Assembly: GCA_020831585.1 (NCBI GenBank)
Contig: JAFIGE010000010.1
Span: forward strand, 1-55,760
Direction: 5' to 3'
DNA: 55,760 nt
DNA from: Opitutales bacterium
Lineage (GTDB): Bacteria; Verrucomicrobiota; Verrucomicrobiia; Opitutales; Oceanipulchritudinaceae
Shown piece after piece: positions 33,272 through 45,300 of this stretch. Each line of letters opens with the position of its first letter. Positions within the stretch are counted from its first letter, which is position 1. The notes beneath the pieces are model-generated. The model ran no database searches. It had not been told where the DNA came from and saw only the letters and a program-made list of their open reading frames with translations. Position numbers and translations under genes: made by a program.

Positions 33272-33834
33272 GCGCTGTCGCTATCAATCGAATAAAGGAA
33301 TATCCGCTCGCTGTTTGCGCGTTTTTGATCGTGGTGGCCGCGGGTGTCCTGCTCTTCCTTCGGGCCGACCGCGTTACCCTCCTCGAAGCCGAGTTAAGTA
33401 CGGCGCGGACAACGATTAACCGGATGGAGGCGAATTTGCGGGAGTCAGCGGACTTGGAGGAGGACAAGGAACGTCTTCTCCGCCTGCGCGATCAAATTGA
33501 CTCGCGGCTTATGGCGCGCGAGGAAGTTGCCTTCAATCTCGACTATTTTTACCGGCTCGAGGCGACTCACACCGTGCGCATTGAGAACCTCCGGCCCCTT
33601 GGCGGCAGAGCCGGCCCCAGTGACGTGGTGCCACCGGTGGATCTTTTTGACGTCCTTGGCTTCGATCTGACCGTCCGTGGAGAATTTGCCAACGTAAACG
33701 AGTTCATCCGCACACTGGAGTCGGATCACTACTTTGGACGCGTGGAGTCTCTGAGTATCACGCGGCCCGCCGGAGCTGGCTCAAATACTGTCACTGCACA
33801 GATCGCCCTGAACCTTTTAGGAAGAAAGCCATGA
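33268..33834 (+). CDS. PilO-like bitopic inner-membrane protein
   Basis: Encodes 188 residues from a GTG that overlaps the previous stop (GTGA). One membrane helix (YPLAVCAFLIVVAAGVLLFL) follows a 12-residue cytoplasmic start. A coiled coil (LLEAELSTARTTINRMEANL...) and a periplasmic domain with GFDLTVRGEFANVNEFIRTLES follow; the last stretch is typical of PilO/GspM-type proteins. It would pair with the PilN-like protein to form the alignment ring below the secretin. Confidence 0.68.
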   Translation: MSAVAINRIKEYPLAVCAFLIVVAAGVLLFLRADRVTLLEAELSTARTTINRMEANLRESADLEEDKERLLRLRDQIDSRLMAREEVAFNLDYFYRLEATHTVRIENLRPLGGRAGPSDVVPPVDLFDVLGFDLTVRGEFANVNEFIRTLESDHYFGRVESLSITRPAGAGSNTVTAQIALNLLGRKP

Positions 33835-34361
33835 TTCGAAAGATCGCTCCTCTTTTTATTCTCGCGATTTTCGTGGTCTCCGAACTGAGCGGCCAAGTCG
33901 TTCGGCCCCGTGCAGCGCGGACGGCCGCGCTGGATAGCGCTGAGCGTGCTCTGGATATCAACCGCGAGGTGCGTGCACGCACCCTGGCGATGCCGGACAA
34001 TCCATTTGTTGTGTGGGTCGATCCGGCGACTTTGTTGCCGCCGCCAACCCGTGCGGAGCCGACACCCGTCGTGGCTGCGCGCCTATCCGACCGCGCCGCG
34101 CTGGAAACGATTGCCGCAGAACTGCGGCCCACCGGCAGCCTCATCATGCGGGACCGGGCCATTCTCAATCTCGCGGGCAACCGCACCCTCGAACGCGGCC
34201 AGCAATTTGATGTCCGCATCGGTGCGGAAGATTACACGGTGATTGTCGAAGAGGTGAGTGCGGATGCCTTCACTCTTCGTCTCGGGGAGGCCCGCCTTAC
34301 CCGTAACTTCGCCGAAGAACGCGCGGGCGCGGGCCGAATCACGCGCCCAGGCGGCCCCTGA
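33831..34361 (+). CDS. Small periplasmic protein in PilP position
   Basis: Encodes 176 residues with a signal peptide (MIRKIAPLFILAIFVVSELSGQ). The remainder has no recognised domain except a possible small beta domain at ERGQQFDVRIGAEDYTVIVEEVSADAFTLRLGE, which ends in a strand pattern compatible with PilP/GspC-type homology regions that dock on a secretin. Position between the PilO-like gene and the secretin supports that role; sequence alone does not prove it. Its start overlaps the preceding stop (ATGA). An AAACC repeat tract lies between it and the secretin. Confidence 0.5.
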   Translation: MIRKIAPLFILAIFVVSELSGQVVRPRAARTAALDSAERALDINREVRARTLAMPDNPFVVWVDPATLLPPPTRAEPTPVVAARLSDRAALETIAAELRPTGSLIMRDRAILNLAGNRTLERGQQFDVRIGAEDYTVIVEEVSADAFTLRLGEARLTRNFAEERAGAGRITRPGGP

Positions 34362-34394
34362 ATCTCTCTGTCCTTATCCTTTCCATTCCTTTAC

Positions 34395-34414
34395 AAACCA
34401 AACCAAACCAATCC
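34395..34414 (+). repeat. Short AAACC tandem repeat before the secretin gene
   Basis: Three AAACC units (34395-34409) plus a near copy AATCC (34410-34414) lie 17 bases before the secretin ATG. A slipped-strand change here would alter the spacing to the start codon. The tract is short, so instability would be modest. Confidence 0.55.
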
Positions 34415-34431
34415 ATCACCCGGAAACCATT

Positions 34432-36303
34432 ATGAAACGTCAGACCATCCTCCTTGTCAGCGGCCTCGGCTTGGCCTTACCCCTCTTCGCCCAAACCACA
34501 GCCCCGACGGGAGTCGGTTCCCGCCCCGCCGCCGCCATTGAGCGGGCGGAACAGGCGCGTGAGGATTCGGATGCGCGATCCCGTGCGGTCATGGAAGCGC
34601 TTGCCCGCAGTGAGCCGCCTCCCCCGTTCGAAGCCGCGCCGACGGCTGCTCCTGCCGTGGATGTTTCCGGCCAGCCCGCCGCAGGCGCTGTGGAGCAACC
34701 CCGTGTCACTCCCCCCCCGGGCAATGGTGCGGATGTCTTCATCCAAGTCCCCGACCCCATTGAAGTCCCGGCTGAGCGCTCGGAGACGGCGGACACCATT
34801 TCCGTGGATTTTCCCGACGAAGATGTCCGCGTGATCATCCGGAATGTGGCGGATTTGTTTGGCCTCAACGTCGTGATTCCGCAGGAACTGACCGGGCGGG
34901 TGAGCCTCAAGCTCCGCGATGTGACTTGGCCCCAGCTCTTCCAAGTCATTCTCGAGCCGCTGAACTATACCTATATCACTGACCGCAACATCATCCTCAT
35001 TCGCAATCGGAATGAGCTATTGCAGGAGCCTGTGGATACGCGTGTTTTTGTCGTGAATTTTTCGCAGGCGGCGGAGATCCGCGATTCCATTGCACCGCTG
35101 GTGGATGCGGCTGCAGGCGGCCGGATTCAAGTCGACCGTCGGAGCAACGCCCTGGTGATCACCGAACGGCCGTCCCGTTTCAACGGCATTCAGCAGATCA
35201 TTGAGACCCTTGACCGGCCCACCGAGCAGGTGATGATTGAGTCGAAGTTTATCGAGATCTCGAACCGGGATGTGCGGAATCTCGGCGTGGATTGGCAATC
35301 CCTCGCTGGCTTCGGTGTGCGCGCCGGTCCGATCCAACGGGACTGGGAGCGTCTGCGCACACCCGGTGAAAGCACGGAAACCATCACCCAAGGGACCACC
35401 CTCAACCCCGATGGCACGGTCAACGTCACCAGTTCGCGCACCCGCACTCAGGAGAACCCGCTCGTTCGTGCAATCAATACAGAGGATACGGCTGTCTTCA
35501 GTGCCGATGCCTTCCAGGTTTTGCTCTCGGCTCTCGAAAACAAAAACGAAAGCCGCCTCGTCTCCAACCCGACGATTGTCACGATGAACAACACCCCCGC
35601 ACAGATTAATATTGGCGAGGAGTATCCGATCCCCGCCTACACGTTCAATGCGGAACGGGGAACTTTTGAAGTGAGCGGTTTTGAGTATAAGCCAATCGGT
35701 ATTCTTCTCAATGTTACGCCCCAGGTGAATAGCGCCGGTTTCATCAACATGCGGATAAACCCGGAAATCAGCAGCCGCACCGGGGAGGTAAACTTCGGCG
35801 GTGCCTCCGGGGCTGTTATCCCGATCGTCACGACGCGGCGCACCGAGAGCAGCGTCACCATCAAGAGTGGGTTTACCCTGGCCATTGGTGGCCTTATCGA
35901 GCAGGTTCAGTCGGATGGAACCTCGCAGGTTCCCGTCCTCGGAAACATTCCGGTGCTCGGTCGCCTTTTCAGTTCCGAGTCGCGCGACGAAACCCGCCGC
36001 AATCTCGTTATTTTCATTACGGCCCGGATTCTCAGTGCCACGGGTGCCTCTTACCAAGACGTCTTCTCCCAGCGCACCTTGTATCGCATGGGCGTGAGCA
36101 CCCGCGACATCCCGGGTCAGGACATCTCTGTTGAAGAGTCTCGCCTTTATGAGGATATGCGCTCCGCCCGCGGGGATTATGAACGCCTGATGGAGGAGAC
36201 CCGCCTGCGTCGTCAGCTCGAAGCTCTGCAACAGCAGACTGAACTAAAGGAAGACGTTTTTGAGCGCGAAGAGCAGCGCCAAATTCGCCGCCGCAATCAA
36301 TAA
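34432..36303 (+). CDS. Secretin (PilQ/GspD superfamily outer-membrane channel)
   Basis: Encodes 623 residues. A signal peptide ends near LPLFAQ and is followed by a Pro/Ala-rich linker. An N0/STN-type domain (ISVDFPDEDVRVIIRNVADLFGLNVVIPQELTGRVSLKL) comes at about residue 121. An N1 region has TRVFVVNFSQAAEI and SNALVITERP. The secretin core has SRLVSNPTIVTMNNTPAQINIGEEYPI and the gate/hinge stretch SGFTLAIGGLIEQ, VPVLGNIPVLGRLFSS and RRNLVIFITARIL. A charged C-terminal extension (EERRLR-like, after residue 560) may bind a pilotin. ATG 34432 gives the signal peptide. It completes the pilMNOPQ-like set and is followed after 63 bases by the giant protein. Confidence 0.9.
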   Translation: MKRQTILLVSGLGLALPLFAQTTAPTGVGSRPAAAIERAEQAREDSDARSRAVMEALARSEPPPPFEAAPTAAPAVDVSGQPAAGAVEQPRVTPPPGNGADVFIQVPDPIEVPAERSETADTISVDFPDEDVRVIIRNVADLFGLNVVIPQELTGRVSLKLRDVTWPQLFQVILEPLNYTYITDRNIILIRNRNELLQEPVDTRVFVVNFSQAAEIRDSIAPLVDAAAGGRIQVDRRSNALVITERPSRFNGIQQIIETLDRPTEQVMIESKFIEISNRDVRNLGVDWQSLAGFGVRAGPIQRDWERLRTPGESTETITQGTTLNPDGTVNVTSSRTRTQENPLVRAINTEDTAVFSADAFQVLLSALENKNESRLVSNPTIVTMNNTPAQINIGEEYPIPAYTFNAERGTFEVSGFEYKPIGILLNVTPQVNSAGFINMRINPEISSRTGEVNFGGASGAVIPIVTTRRTESSVTIKSGFTLAIGGLIEQVQSDGTSQVPVLGNIPVLGRLFSSESRDETRRNLVIFITARILSATGASYQDVFSQRTLYRMGVSTRDIPGQDISVEESRLYEDMRSARGDYERLMEETRLRRQLEALQQQTELKEDVFEREEQRQIRRRNQ

Positions 36304-36366
36304 GTTAGGCCACCATTCGTTATTCCGCATGGTACCTTTTTCCCTTCCCCCACCACACTTTGCAAA

Positions 36367-39300
36367 ATGAGAACACTTTTCAAAAGTCTATCGCTGCTTC
36401 TTTTGGGATCCCTCGCCGGATCCACCCTCACCGCCCAGACAACCGCCACCGGCCCCGGCTACCTCGATTCGTGGAACTGGCAGGCACCGACCCCCGCCGA
36501 TGCCGCCAATCTGATTGGGATTGCCGCTAATGGATCCACCGTTCTGGCCGTAGGAGAGGACGGGCAGGTGCAGCGCTCCACCGATGGCGGAGATTCCTGG
36601 ACGATCGTCAGCGATCCCCTCTTTGTCGGCACGACCTTTAGCGGTATTGCCAATAGTGGAGCCACCTTTGTGATCGTTGGCTCAGGAGGTAGCGCCCTCC
36701 GCTCCTCTGACAATGGCCTCACCTGGACAACTGTCGATGCGGATACAACAGAGGATTTGCTCGATCTTGCCTTCGACGGTCTTTCGGCAACCTGGATTGC
36801 GGTGGGCGCGAACGGCACGATCCGCCGATCCGTTGACGGTGGCCTTACTTGGAGTTCGGTGGCAAACCCCTCCACGCGAGACCTTCGGGCAGTGGCTGCT
36901 TTTGGCGGGAATTTTTACGCGGGCGGTGAGGCGGGCACGCTCATCCGTTTTGCTCCGGGGGCGGCGTCTGCATCCATCCTTCAGGGTGGTTCCGGGGGAT
37001 TCACCTATGACATCCGTGACTTTGCCTCCGATGGCGATCATCTCTTCGCAGTCGGAACAAACGGTCACATCCTGCGCTCGGCCAACGGGAGCAACTGGAG
37101 TGTGGTCTATTCAAATTCGGCATATGATTTGCACAGCATCAGCCATCACCCGTTTGGTTTCTTTCTCGCTGCCGGTGAGGATGGGCGCTTCCTTTATTCG
37201 TTAAATGGGACCAATTGGTTGGAGGGTTCCAACCGGACTCCCTTTGCCACCAATGCCTTGCTGCCGGTGCTTGACGGTTTTCTGGCGGCCGGTTCACAGC
37301 ACAGTGTCTTTTCGGTTCAACCGCGGGATGTCGCGGATGCCAATCTCTCCATGGAGGGGCTTTTCTGGACGCAAATTAACTCCTCTGACGGAGGCAGTGC
37401 CTACCAGGGGGCTGTCCACGCAGATGGCTCTTTTGTCGTGGTGGGTGAAAATGGCAATATCCGCCTTTCCACCGATGGCTCCTTGTGGTCAGAGCCTACA
37501 ATGCCGGCACCTCTTGCTGGGGCCAACTGGAGAAGTGTGGTCTATGGCGGCGGGCGCTTTGTTGCCGTTGGTGATTCCGGTGTGGTGGCTCATGCCGACA
37601 GCGCTATGCCCAATACCTGGACGGAAGGCTCTTTGGCCGCCGGGGCAACGCCGGATCTCCACGGTGCGGCCTTTGGCAATGGTCGTTTCGTTGCCATTGG
37701 CAGTGGTGCCAACGTTTACATTTCAGATGACCTGGGAGCCACATGGAGTCCCGTCCTCGTGGGAGCCCTCCCGTCCAGCAATCTGCGCGGAGTCGCCCAC
37801 GGCAACGGTCGTTTTGTCGTCGTTGGCGAAGGTGGTTTGGTCTTAACCTCGGAAAACGGATTGTCGTGGACTCCGCGCTTCACTCCAATCGATGCGGATT
37901 TGACCGATGTTCTTCATGGCCCCCACGGATTCGTTGCCGTTGGGGCTGGAGGGACCATTATCAAGTCCGAGTTTGGCGCGACCTGGCAAAAGCAGATTGC
38001 CGGATCCGGCATTTCAGCGGCCGAGATCGACTTGGAGGCCATAACCTACGCCGATGGTATCTATGTGGCCGTCGGATCTGGCCGGAGCATCCTCACTTCT
38101 TTGGATGCGGTTGCTTGGACCGCGCAGGAGGTGCTTACACGCAATCGGTTTTTTGCCGTCGCCGGCGGCGGTGGCGTCTTTATCGTTGCAGGCGACTTTG
38201 GTTCGATTCTCTCAAGTTCGAGTCCATTGCCTTCAGACCTCGACCGCTGGTCTCTGCGCCGACCCGGGGAGACAGGTCCGAATCTCAACGATGTTCTTTT
38301 TGCCAATGGTGTCTATGTCATCGGTGGGGCCAATGGTGGTCTCTGGACTTCGCTGGATGGTGAAAACTGGACCCCGCGCAACAGCAACACATCGAATGAT
38401 ATTACCGGCATCGCTTACGGCAATGGGCGCTGGGTCGCTGTCGCCGGAAGGGATCGCCTTGTCTCGACTGATGGTCTCAACTGGAATGCTACGCAAACGT
38501 GGTCCCACAACATGTTGAGGGTCAAGTTTGCCAATGGGGTCTTCGTCACCGTTGGGGAAGAGTCCGAAATCTATTCCTCGCCCGATGGGTTGGTTTGGAA
38601 TGGAGGAATTTGGCGTGGCGATGCCGGATCCGGCCCAGCCAACATCAACTCAGCGGTCTTTTTTGAGCCCCTCATGCGTTGGGTGGCCGTGGGCGAGCAG
38701 CTTCCGGGAACTGTTAACCAAGTCTACTATTCCGATGACAATGCCCGATCCTGGACCCTCGGCGACACATCCACCACGAATACGGGTGACAACCTCCGCG
38801 CTGTCTACATTGACCCGGATGTTTTTGGGACACCTGTGCTCTTCGCAATCGGAGGAACGAATTTTTACAGCTTCGATGGCATCTCATGGGATCCGATCGG
38901 GGGATATCCTCACGCTCTGGATGCCACTTTCGGAGATGGTGCTGGTTTTCCCACCGGGGTAATCGTTGGGGAGGGAGGGGCCATCACGCTTTTCCCCTCT
39001 TTCGATAACGCTTATCCGGGGATTTTCGACGATCTCAATGCGGTAACCTATGCCAACGGTCAGTTCATTGCTGTGGGTGACAATGGGCGCATCCTCACTT
39101 CGCCGCAGGGAAAATTTTGGCAGGTGCGGGGTGTGCAGACAATTCCCGCCATCTTGTCGGTCGTTCGCGGAGCCTCCGCATACGTGGCGGTGGGAGAGGA
39201 TGGGCGCATTTACCGTTCATCCACAGGGCTGAACTGGGAGCCAAAGCCGCCACCTGCCGACGTCGGAGCCGTCACGATGCGGCACGTCTTTTGGACCGGT

Positions 39301-42300
39301 AGTCAGTTTGTTGCCGCAGGCGACCTGGGAAATATTTGGACCTCTTCTAATGGCGAAGTGTGGACGCGGCGGACTTGGAACGGCTTGTCCCATCTCAGGG
39401 GCGGCGCGTCCAGCGGATCCCACTCCGTTCTGGTCGGTGAGGGCGGTCGGATACTGCGGGCGGGATCCGGGTTGATTGATTGGCAGCCCCGCAGCTCGGG
39501 CACAAGTGTGCGTCTCCACGGAGCTATCTATGATTCCTTCAACAGTCAGTATGTGGTCGTCGGTGATCAAGGTACAGTTCTAACCTCGCCCGATGGCATG
39601 GATTGGACGACGATCCCCTCGCTGGACAACCTGCCGCTGAGAGACTTGGCTCAAACGAGTGATGGCCTTCTCGTTGCAGTCGGTGAGGAGGGGCGTATTT
39701 TCACCTCCATGGATGGGGTTAACTGGACCCCGTCCCCCTCTTCGGGCACAATCAAAAATTTGCGCACGGTATCTTTCGGAGATGGAATCCTGGTGGCCAT
39801 GGGTGACCGCGGCCTTGTCATCTCCTCAAGCAATCAAGGGGCAACCTGGTTCAGTCGCCCTTCAAACACTGCCTACACACTTTATGGGAGCGCTTTCTTC
39901 GAGGGCGTCTTTGTTGGTGTTGGTGGTTTTGGCACCATTATTCATTCAGGCACCATTTTTGAAAAGCAAAGCCAGAGCATACTGTTTCCGGAAATCGGGG
40001 AGCAGACTTTGGCAGCCTCCCCTCTGCAGCTGAGCGCTTTTGCCTCTAGCGGCTTGCCCGTTGGGTTCAGGGTCATTTCAGGCCCGGCAGTGGTTTCCGG
40101 CAATCAGCTCACGCTTACGGGAGAAGGCACCGTCCTGGTGCGGGCCGAGCAACCGGGCAATCGCTTCTTTCTTTCGGCCCCTGCCATTACCCGCTCCTTT
40201 CAAGTGGTGGACAGTATTCGGCTTCCGCAGACCATTTTGTTCGATGGCATTGAAGACCAGTCCTTTGGGGTGTCTGTAAATTTAAATGATCTCGCGACAG
40301 CCACGAGCGGACTTCCTTTGTCCTTCGAGCTTCTTTCCGGGCCTGCCTTGCTCGTCGAGGGAGTCCTCTCGACTGGCTTTGAGGAAGGCACCGTATTGGT
40401 TCGCGTTTCTCAAAACGGCAATCAGGAATTTGCCCCGGCAGCCCCCTTGGAGATTTCCTTTGGCGTTCGAGCCAAGGAAGACCAGATCGTTGTCATACAG
40501 CCGTTCGCGCCCCCGTCGCTGGGGGATCCTGCCATCACGCTCCGCGCTGTTGCCAGCAGCGGCCTGACCGATTTCCGCTTTGAAGTGATCAGCGGACCGG
40601 CCTTTGTCTCGGGTAATAGCTTGGCGGTTTACGGTGTGGGGGTCGTCACCATTGAAGCCGTGCAGCCTGGCGATAGCGAGTTCAACCGCGGGGTCGGGCG
40701 CACCTCTTTCAGTGTCGGGGGCAGTGAAAACTTTGAGCCCGGACCGAGCTTCCTTGATCTTTGGACATGGCGTTCGCCGGAAATTGTTGATTCCGGATAC
40801 AATGCGCTTGCTTCGGATGGTGCCTGGACAATCGCCGTGGGCGATGATGGACGGATTGCCCGTTCCTCCAATGGAGGGCTGACCTGGAGTTCAGTGGATT
40901 CAGGAACAACTGAAGATCTCTATGACATCGTTTTTGTCGCCGCTTCCAATCGCTTTGTGGCACTGGGTGATAACGGCCTGGTGCTCGTTTCCCTTACGGA
41001 AGGGACTACGTGGACTCAATCGTCCGTGAGCGGAAATCCGTCCCTGCGCGGGCTTGCCGTCAATAGGGAGGGCAATCGCTTTGTCGCCGTAGGCCTCGGT
41101 GGCCGGATTTTCTCTTCGCCGGATGCGCTCAACTGGGTGGATGCCACCCCACCGGGCTTCAGCCGCGATCTCGCCGACGTTGTCTGGGTTCCCGGCTTGG
41201 GCGACGGGCGCTTTGTCGCCGTCGGGGCCACAGGTGCGGTCTTGCGTTCCAGTGATTCTGCCGGAGCCAGTTTTGAAGTCCTCAGGGAAGGTCTCGGGTT
41301 TAATCTTCATGCTGTTCACGCCCCGTCTTCGCCATTTGGTGCCTGGAGAGTTTTTGCCGTCGGCGACGATGGCATTGTTATGGCCTCCAAGGATGGGGTG
41401 ATCTGGTCCAACCGTTTCTCCGGTTCCTCCTATCAACTGCGGGCGATCCACTCGGGGAATGGGTTTTTGCTCGCCGCCGGCGAGAATGGCCGCGTTCTTT
41501 ACTCGCAGAATGGGGACGTCTGGACGGAGTCCTTCACGCGCTTTAATGTGGGGATCCGGGGGCTGACCTTCATCAACGGTCTTTTCCTTGCCGGGGGCGA
41601 CAACTATTCCATTTTCTCCACCCCGCAGGGGCTCACCTGGACCATTCGGGAGACGACCACGCGGACAACTTACCACGACTCAGCCGCGAATGCCGATGGA
41701 ACGGTCCGGATCGTTGTCGGCGACAACGGGCGCATTGTTCGTTCGGTGGATGGGGTCAACTGGGACCCCGCTGTCAGCGTTCCTGTGACAGAGAATCTGC
41801 GCGGAGCGACCTTTGGCTTTGGGCGATTCTATGCGGTAGGCCAGAATGGTACAATTCTTCACTCGAGCGACGGCGACACTTGGACGACCGTCCCCGCTGT
41901 GACAACACGCCATTTGAATTCCATCGCGTTTGCCAACGGGCGTTTGGTTGCGGTCGGGGATGGGTTCACGACCCTCCTCTCGATTGATGGGGATGCCTGG
42001 ACTTCAATCACATCCGGTTCCAGCAACAATCTTCATGCGGTTGCCTTTGGCAACGGCACTTGGACTGCTGTCGGTTCGGACGGTCTGATTATTACCTCCC
42101 TGAATGGGGAGACCTGGCGCACCCAGTTCAGCGGAACGACGCGGGGTCTCAACTCGGTGACCTTTGGCGACGGTCGGTTCGTCGCGGTGGGACAGGGGGG
42201 GAGTATCTTCACGTCCACTTTTGGGGATGTCTGGACCCTGCGCGCGTCCGGCACAACCTTCGATCTCCACGGCGTAGCTCTTGCCGATGGCGTCTATGTT

Positions 42301-45300
42301 GCGGTGGGCCAGGGCTTCACCTTCCTTACCTCACGCGACGGCGTGGATTGGTCCGCGCAGAAGAGCGGAACACTCAATAGCCTCCGCAATGTAAGCTATG
42401 CCGGAGAGCTTTTTGTGGCCGTCGGTGACTTTGAGACCATCCTTACGGCAACGGCGGTCCTGCCTCCGGGGCTTGACCAATGGACGTTGCGCAATCCGCT
42501 GCCGGAGGGCCCTAATTTGAACGAGATCATCTACGGGAATGGAATCTATGTCGCCGTTGGTGGCCAGGGAACCATCCTCGTTTCAACCGATGGCCTGAAC
42601 TGGTCTGAGAGGGATTCCGGTATTTCCGATCCCATCACGGGGGTTGCGTTTGGGAATGGCCGCTTTGTGGCCGTAGGGGGGCAAAATATTCTCGTATCGG
42701 AAGATACCCTCAACTGGCGTGTCCAAACAACCTGGCTCGTCCCGCTCTACAAGGTCAGTTTCGGCGGAAATATATTTGTCGCTGTTGGTGCGAGTTCGCA
42801 CATCCTGCACTCTGCCGACGGTTTGATCTGGGCCGGTGGTCAACAGAACCAAGACGGGCAGGACATAAATGATGTCCGTTACGAGCCGAGCAAGAATCGA
42901 TTCGTCGCTGTGGGGGCCGCTGCCGAAAAGACAGCTACTTATGTTTGGCTCGATCCCGACCTCATCCACTCTCCCTTCGAACGGCTCGAGTTCGTCTATG
43001 AGCGGGAGCTGGTTACCCAAGTTTACATCTCACCAAACGGCATCGATTGGGAGCGCGTTCATCCACCCCTTAGGATCACACCAACAAGGTTGATTTTGAC
43101 CCCAGTTGGATATGTGCCCGATCCGCGGCCGCGCTGGTATGATGAGACCCTGAACACGGTTGCTTTTGGTCGCGGTTACTTTCTCGCCGCTGGCGACGGG
43201 CTTATGATCAATTCATTCACCGCGGACAACGATGAATGGTCTGTTGTGAGCCTTGGCGGGCGCTCCATCCGTGGCTCTGATTTTGGAGAAGGGCAGGGTC
43301 GTTCACGCTTCGTCCATGTCGGGGTCAACGGCTCGATCAGTTCCCACGATCCGCAGAGCATCAGTTTTCCGGGAATTCAGGAAAATCTCAACAGTGTGGT
43401 ATGGGGAGGCGATCAATTCGTCGCGGTGGGGGATAACTCCCGCATCCTTACCTCTCCCACCGGTCAGTTCTGGCAGGTTCGGTCGACCCAGGTTCTTCCG
43501 GCTTTTCGCTCGGTTACTTCCCGCCCCGGGGAGTATGTTGCCGTCGGCGAACGGGGGCTGATTTACCGTTCGACAGATTCCATAAACTGGGAGGCGATCG
43601 CGAGTCCCTCCCTCCTGAACTTGAACTCGGTGATCACGAGCGCAGCCCGTTATATTGCCGTGGGCAACTCCGGCGTGATCCTGACCTCAGGCAATAGCCA
43701 GGATTGGTCCCTCAGGGTCTCCGGCGTTCTGGACAATCTCAACCAAGTGACCCGCAGTGCCGGTGGTGTGATTGTGGCGGTCGGCAATGCCGGGCAAGTC
43801 ACGCGCTCCTCCGATGAAAGCATCAGTCTTTGGACACCTGTGGCCACAGGTGTGACCGAAAACCTCACGGCGGTGGTCCATAATCCGGTTTTGGATACGT
43901 TCTTTGCCTTCGGTGTGAACGGTCGATTGCTGACTTCCATCGATGACGGGTTGTCGTGGACCGCATCGGTCGTGCCGAATTTCGGAACTTTGCCTATTCA
44001 TGATGTCTATGTCTTCGGAGACGGTCGAATGGTCGCCGTTGGCGAGCAGGGCCGGGTTTTCACCAGCCCCGACGGGTTGGCTTGGACAAGACGTTTTTCG
44101 GGCACGACCAACGCCCTCCACTCCATCGTGTTTGGCGATAATCTCCTCTTTGCCACAGGTGCTGCTGGCACGGCGCTTTCCTCCAGTGATGGAGGTTTAA
44201 GCTGGTTCCGTCGCCACACAAACACGGGCTACACGCTCTATGGATGCGATTTCCGGGACGGTGCTTTCCTTGCCGTCGGCGGATTCTCCACGATTATCAC
44301 CTCGGGGGCTGTGGAATCAAAGTTTGATCAAAGCATCCAGTTTGTCCCGATTTCGCCCAAGGTGATCACCGATTCAGATTTCGCGGTCTTTGCCCAAGCG
44401 ACAAGCGGTTTGCCCATTGAGTTTGAAATTGTTTCCGGTCCGGCGACGGTTATTGGGAACATTGTCAGCCTGACCGGCTCCGTCGGTGATGTCGTCATCC
44501 GTGCCCTCCAGAACGGAAATGCCAACTTCAGGCCAGCCGATCCGGTGGAGCAGATCTTCCGCGTAACATTGGCCAATCAGGTGATTACTTTTAATCCCTT
44601 GCCGGACCGCACATTTGGCGATGAGCCCTTTACGCTCACAGCGACCACGAGCGCCCCTGGTTTAGACGTTGTTTTTGGAGTTGAGTCCGGCCCGGCGGTC
44701 TTGGACGGGAATCTTTTGAGAATTACCGGAACGGGTACTGTCACCGTTGTCGCGAGCCAGCCGGGAACGGATCAGTTCAATGCGGCAACCCCCGTCAGCC
44801 GATCTTTTCAGGTAGGCCCGGCCGCGCAGACGATCGATTTTTCGCTGCCCCCTTCAGCCACTCTGGGAGACCCGCCGATTCTTTTGACCGCCGAGGCTTC
44901 CTCGGACCTGCCAGTCTCTTTTCGTGTTGTTTCCGGACCGGCTTCCATCTCGGGCGGAAATCTTATCCTTGATGGTGTCGGCACCGTTGTTGTTGAAGCA
45001 ACCCAGGCCGGCAACGAACTCTACCTTGCGGCTGCTGCGGTTCGCTCGGAGATTGCCGTTGCGCCTGCTTTGCCGGGCAATTTCTGGCGCCCCGTTACGC
45101 TCCCTGCAGCCGTCGCCCAAACAGATTTCCGCGATGTCATCTGGTCGGGCCAGGACGGTCGCTTTGTTGCCGTTGGCTCCGGACAGGCGGTCATCACCTC
45201 CAGCACCGGCCTTAACTGGAGCCGCCGGTCTTCCAATGGAAGCGCGGAACTCACTTCAGTGAGCCGTGGTTTCGACGGTTTCCTCGCCTCCAGTGCCTCC

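Noticed and set aside
35017-36231. 404-residue minus-strand frame over the secretin
   Set aside because: Antisense to a secretin with all conserved blocks present.
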